Positions 5,548 through 7,731 of a stretch of 7,731 nt of DNA are shown one piece after another. The stretch comes from Nonomuraea sp. Lineage in GTDB: Bacteria; Actinomycetota; Actinomycetes; Streptosporangiales; Streptosporangiaceae. The stretch spans positions 1 to 7,731 of the forward strand of contig JABFVJ010000144.1 of NCBI GenBank assembly GCA_013362835.1, in the 5' to 3' direction. How positions within the stretch are numbered: position 1 is the first letter of the stretch; every line of letters begins with the position of its first letter. The position numbers and the translations under genes are program-made. A model generated the notes under the pieces. It was not told the origin of the DNA. It saw only the letters and a program-made list of their open reading frames with translations, and searched no databases.

Positions 5548-5710
5548 GACCGCCTCCTCGTTCGAACCGGTTCCAGGATAGAACGCGCCAAAAGCGGCCT
5601 TCGCACGGCCTGGCCCCTTTTCCAGCCGGACGAAACCCCCGAAAAGAGATGTCCGATTCGTCCAGTTAGGGTGTTTTTCCAGCGAAAGATCGCTACCAGA
5701 AAGGACCGCC
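5548..5710. promoter_or_regulatory. Divergent promoter region of the HAD operon and atpB, with several inverted repeats
   Basis: The gap holds several symmetric elements. GAACCGGTTC (5564-5573) is a perfect 10-bp palindrome just upstream of the HAD ribosome site. A TATCCT -10-like hexamer (5575-5580, minus strand) would place its transcription start inside that palindrome; no good -35 is visible. Arms 5590-5599 (AAAAGCGGCC) and 5612-5621 (GGCCCCTTTT) pair over 10 bp with one mismatch. GGACGAA (5628-5634) and TTCGTCC (5657-5663) are a perfect 7-bp inverted repeat. AGCGA (5681-5685) and TCGCT (5690-5694) form a hairpin just before the atpB ribosome site. I find no convincing -35/-10 pair for atpB. 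Confidence 0.55.
5699..5705 (+). promoter_or_regulatory. Ribosome binding site of atpB
   Basis: GAAAGGA ends 5 nt before the GTG at 5711, which supports that start for the subunit a gene. A small perfect hairpin (5681-5694) lies directly upstream and leaves the site exposed. Confidence 0.7.
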
Positions 5711-6502
5711 GTGCGGACGACGATCCTGATCACCTCACCGGAATGGAAAGCTCCAGGACTGGACCTCTTCCAGTTCGCGCCGATCATCCCCGGCGGGCCG
5801 GAATGGCTCACCAAACCGGTGCTTATCGCCCTGCTCAGCGCGGCCATCGCCATCGCCGTGTGCTGGGCCGCCTTCGCCAGGCCGAAGCTCGTGCCCCGCG
5901 GCTGGCAGAGCATCGGCGAGTACGCCTACGTGTTCGTACGCGAACAGATCGCCCGGCCCAGCCTCGGCAAGGACGCCGACCGATGGATGGGCTTCCTCCT
6001 CACGATCTTCCTGACCGTACTGATCTGGAACCTGATGGGCGTGATCCCGCTCATCCAGTTCCCGGTCGCCGCGCACTGGGAATTCCCGCTGGTGCTCGCC
6101 CTCGTCGTGTACGGCATCAAGCTCTACCTCGGCATCAGGCACCACGGCCTGCGCGGCTACCTGAGGGGCGTCATGCACCTGCCCGGCCTGCCCGGCTGGG
6201 CGTACGCGCTCTACGCCCCGCTGATCCTGATGGAGACGTTCGTCAACTCGCTGTTCACCCACTTCATCCGGCTGTTCGCGAACATGTTCGCCGGCCACGT
6301 CATCCTGGCCTTCTTCAGCTCGGTCGGCTTCTGGTTCCTGTTCGAGCGGCTCTCCGCGCAGGGGGCGGTGCTCGGCGTGCTGGGCGTGGCCATGACGGTC
6401 GTGATGACCGCGCTGGAGCTGCTCATCATGTTCCTCCAGGCGTACCTGTTCGCCATGCTGGCCGCGATGTTCATCGCCAGCGGCCTGCACGGCTCGCACT
6501 AG
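5711..6502 (+). CDS. atpB: F0F1 ATP synthase subunit a (stand-alone copy)
   Basis: Subunit a of the F0 sector, 263 residues: the membrane stator half-channel that carries protons to and from the c-ring. Hydrophobic segments run at about residues 33-55, 92-118, 122-142, 165-185, 188-215 and 219-257. The signature helix reads HFIR187LFAN191MFAGH196, with the invariant Arg187 (E. coli R210) and His196 at the E. coli E219 position. The last helix reads LE236LLIMFLQ243AY, with Gln243 (E. coli Q252) and Glu236 at the E. coli H245 position. The His/Glu pair is thus swapped relative to E. coli, a compensated arrangement known in many other ATP synthases, so the channel looks functional. GTG 5711 is supported by GAAAGGA 5 nt upstream. 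The oddity is context: no atpI before it and no atpE or atpF after it, but a convergent GH3 gene whose stop codon overlaps this one. Confidence 0.95.
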   Translation: MRTTILITSPEWKAPGLDLFQFAPIIPGGPEWLTKPVLIALLSAAIAIAVCWAAFARPKLVPRGWQSIGEYAYVFVREQIARPSLGKDADRWMGFLLTIFLTVLIWNLMGVIPLIQFPVAAHWEFPLVLALVVYGIKLYLGIRHHGLRGYLRGVMHLPGLPGWAYALYAPLILMETFVNSLFTHFIRLFANMFAGHVILAFFSSVGFWFLFERLSAQGAVLGVLGVAMTVVMTALELLIMFLQAYLFAMLAAMFIASGLHGSH

Positions 6503-7731
6503 TCCGCCTCGCGGACCTTGGCGGCCAGCCTGCGGTGCTCGGGCGAGCGCAGCACGCGGGCCGCCTCCTCCGCCGACGCGACGGGCGCCTTGGCCAGCAG
6601 TCCCCTCTTCTGCTTGAGCGTGAGCAGCCTGGTGACCGACTGGTCGAGGCGGTCCCGCGAGATCCGCCCCGCCTTCACCGCGCCCAGCACCGCCTGGTAC
6701 GCCTTCCGCAGGTCGTACGGCATGAGCAGCAGATCGGCCCCGGCCAGCACGGCGCGTACGGCCACCTCGCCGTCGCCGTACTTCTTGCGCACGCCCTCCA
6801 TGTTGAGCGCGTCGGTGGAGATCACGCCCTTGAAGCCGAGCTTGTCCCTGAGCAGGCCGGTCAGGATGGGCCTGGACAACGTCGCCGGGTCGCCCGACGG
6901 GTCGAGCTTGGGGAAGACGATGTGGGCGCTCATCACGGCGTCGACCCCGGCGTCGATCGCGGCCTTGAACGGCGGCGCGTCGATCTTCTCCCACTGCGCC
7001 TTGGTGTGCTTGATCACCGGCAGCCCGGTGTGGCTGTCGACGGTGGTGTCGCCGTGGCCCGGGAAGTGCTTGGCCGTGGAGGCGATCTTCGCCTCGCCGA
7101 AGCCCTTGACCGCCGCCGAGACCATCGTCGCCACCCGCTCCGGGTCGTTCCCGTAGGCCCGCCTGCCGATGACCGGGTTCCTGGGGTTGACGTTGACGTC
7201 GGCGACGGGCGCGAAGTCGAGGTTGACCCCGAGCACCCGCAGCTCCTCGCCGGTGGCCTTCGCGACGGCCCTGGACAGCGCCGGCTCGCCGGTCGCGCCG
7301 ATCTCGGCCGCGCCGGGGAAGTCGGTCATCAGGGCCGACATGCGCGAGACCAGGCCGTTCTCCTGGTCGGTGCCGATCAGCAGCGGGACCTTCTTGGACG
7401 CGTCCTGCATGCCGTTGGTGAGCTTGACGACCTGGGCGGTGGTCTTGACGTTCGCCGGGAAGAGGATCACGCCGCCCAGGTGGTAGCGGGCGATCACCTT
7501 TGCGGGGGTCTGGGCGGAGTATCGGGCCTGGTTCTCGCCGGAGACCGTGTCGGCCGCGGTGCCGTACAGGACGGGCATGAAGAGCTGGCCGACCTTCTCC
7601 TCCAGGGTCAGCTTCGTCAGGGCCCTGAGCACCGGGTCGGCCTCGGCCTGGGGCGGGCTCTGGGGCGGCGCGCTCGACGCCGTCGCCGCCATCGCGCCCG
7701 TCGGGGCCGCGCTCGCCGGGACGCCGCCACC
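6499..7731 (-). CDS. GH3 beta-N-acetylglucosaminidase, NagZ/LpqI type (N-terminus beyond window)
   Basis: A glycoside hydrolase family 3 enzyme expected to remove N-acetylglucosamine from peptidoglycan fragments during wall turnover. Numbered from the Met at 7690-7692, visible motifs are IGTDQENGLVSRM (106-118), the barrel strand GVNLDFAPVADVNVNPRNP (155-173), the NagZ loop KHFPGHGDTTVDSHTGLP (208-225) with its catalytic His, and ISTD294ALNMEGV with the nucleophile Asp294. About 397 residues give a single TIM barrel with no second GH3 domain, as in mycobacterial LpqI. The frame stays open to the window edge and codes GGGVPASAAPTGA before that Met, a low-complexity Gly/Ala/Pro stretch typical after an exported protein's signal or lipobox. 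The real start is therefore probably outside, and the protein likely a secreted lipoprotein; the lipobox itself cannot be seen. The gene converges on atpB, and the two stop codons share CTAG. Confidence 0.92.
   Translation of the reverse strand, partial: GGGVPASAAPTGAMAATASSAPPQSPPQAEADPVLRALTKLTLEEKVGQLFMPVLYGTAADTVSGENQARYSAQTPAKVIARYHLGGVILFPANVKTTAQVVKLTNGMQDASKKVPLLIGTDQENGLVSRMSALMTDFPGAAEIGATGEPALSRAVAKATGEELRVLGVNLDFAPVADVNVNPRNPVIGRRAYGNDPERVATMVSAAVKGFGEAKIASTAKHFPGHGDTTVDSHTGLPVIKHTKAQWEKIDAPPFKAAIDAGVDAVMSAHIVFPKLDPSGDPATLSRPILTGLLRDKLGFKGVISTDALNMEGVRKKYGDGEVAVRAVLAGADLLLMPYDLRKAYQAVLGAVKAGRISRDRLDQSVTRLLTLKQKRGLLAKAPVASAEEAARVLRSPEHRRLAAKVREAD

Noticed and set aside
5590..5621. 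AAAAG...CTTTT inverted repeat as a terminator of a gene
   Set aside because: No gene ends nearby, since both neighbours start here; I list it only as a regulatory element of unknown role.
5548..5913. N-terminal extension of the first HAD gene up to 5913
   Set aside because: It runs antisense to atpB, lacks similarity to HAD proteins, and a strong AGGAGG places the start at GTG 5545-5547.

Overview
The window looks like a chromosomal segment of a high-GC Gram-positive bacterium. Coding DNA is strongly GC-biased at third codon positions, GTG starts occur, and the gene families are typical of actinomycetes: a MecA_N-type transpeptidase, a DUF6912-like protein and an LpqI/NagZ-type GH3 lipoprotein. 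The gene mix would fit a Streptosporangiaceae-like organism, but I cannot fix the genus from sequence alone. I see no phage, IS, CRISPR, tRNA or rRNA. The gene content is mostly ordinary. The unusual points are an isolated atpB, a HAD-rich operon with divergent catalytic motifs, a tandem-repeat terminator region and a missing start codon.

Layout, left to right. (1) 1-1153, minus strand: a LysR-type regulator overlaps by an ATGA junction the start of a class A beta-lactamase-like serine hydrolase, which leaves the window at base 1. (2) 1154-1231: a short AT-rich divergent promoter region with four GATA repeats. (3) 1232-2833, plus strand: a membrane-anchored penicillin-binding protein with intact SxxK, SxN and KTG motifs. 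(4) 2828-2918: six head-to-tail 13-bp units with hairpins, starting at the PBP stop codon and lying between convergent genes. (5) 2915-5547, minus strand: a probable four-gene operon, transcribed HAD phosphatase, DUF6912-like protein, HAD phosphatase (DWNGT type), HAD-like protein (NVDLT type). The last has Asn at the nucleophile position and no conventional start codon where the Shine-Dalgarno and homology place its start. (6) 5548-5710: a divergent regulatory region rich in inverted repeats. (7) 5711-6502, plus strand: a complete F0 subunit a gene (atpB) with none of the other ATP synthase genes beside it. (8) 6499-7731, minus strand: a GH3 beta-N-acetylglucosaminidase of the NagZ/LpqI type, whose N-terminus lies beyond the window; its stop codon overlaps the atpB stop in a CTAG palindrome.

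How they may work together: the PBP, the serine hydrolase and NagZ all belong to cell-wall synthesis or turnover chemistry, and the LysR protein is placed to control its downstream serine hydrolase. The HAD operon probably handles small phosphorylated metabolites, with no substrate readable from the sequence. atpB appears to be an extra, stand-alone copy of the proton-channel subunit, presumably additional to a normal atp operon elsewhere.
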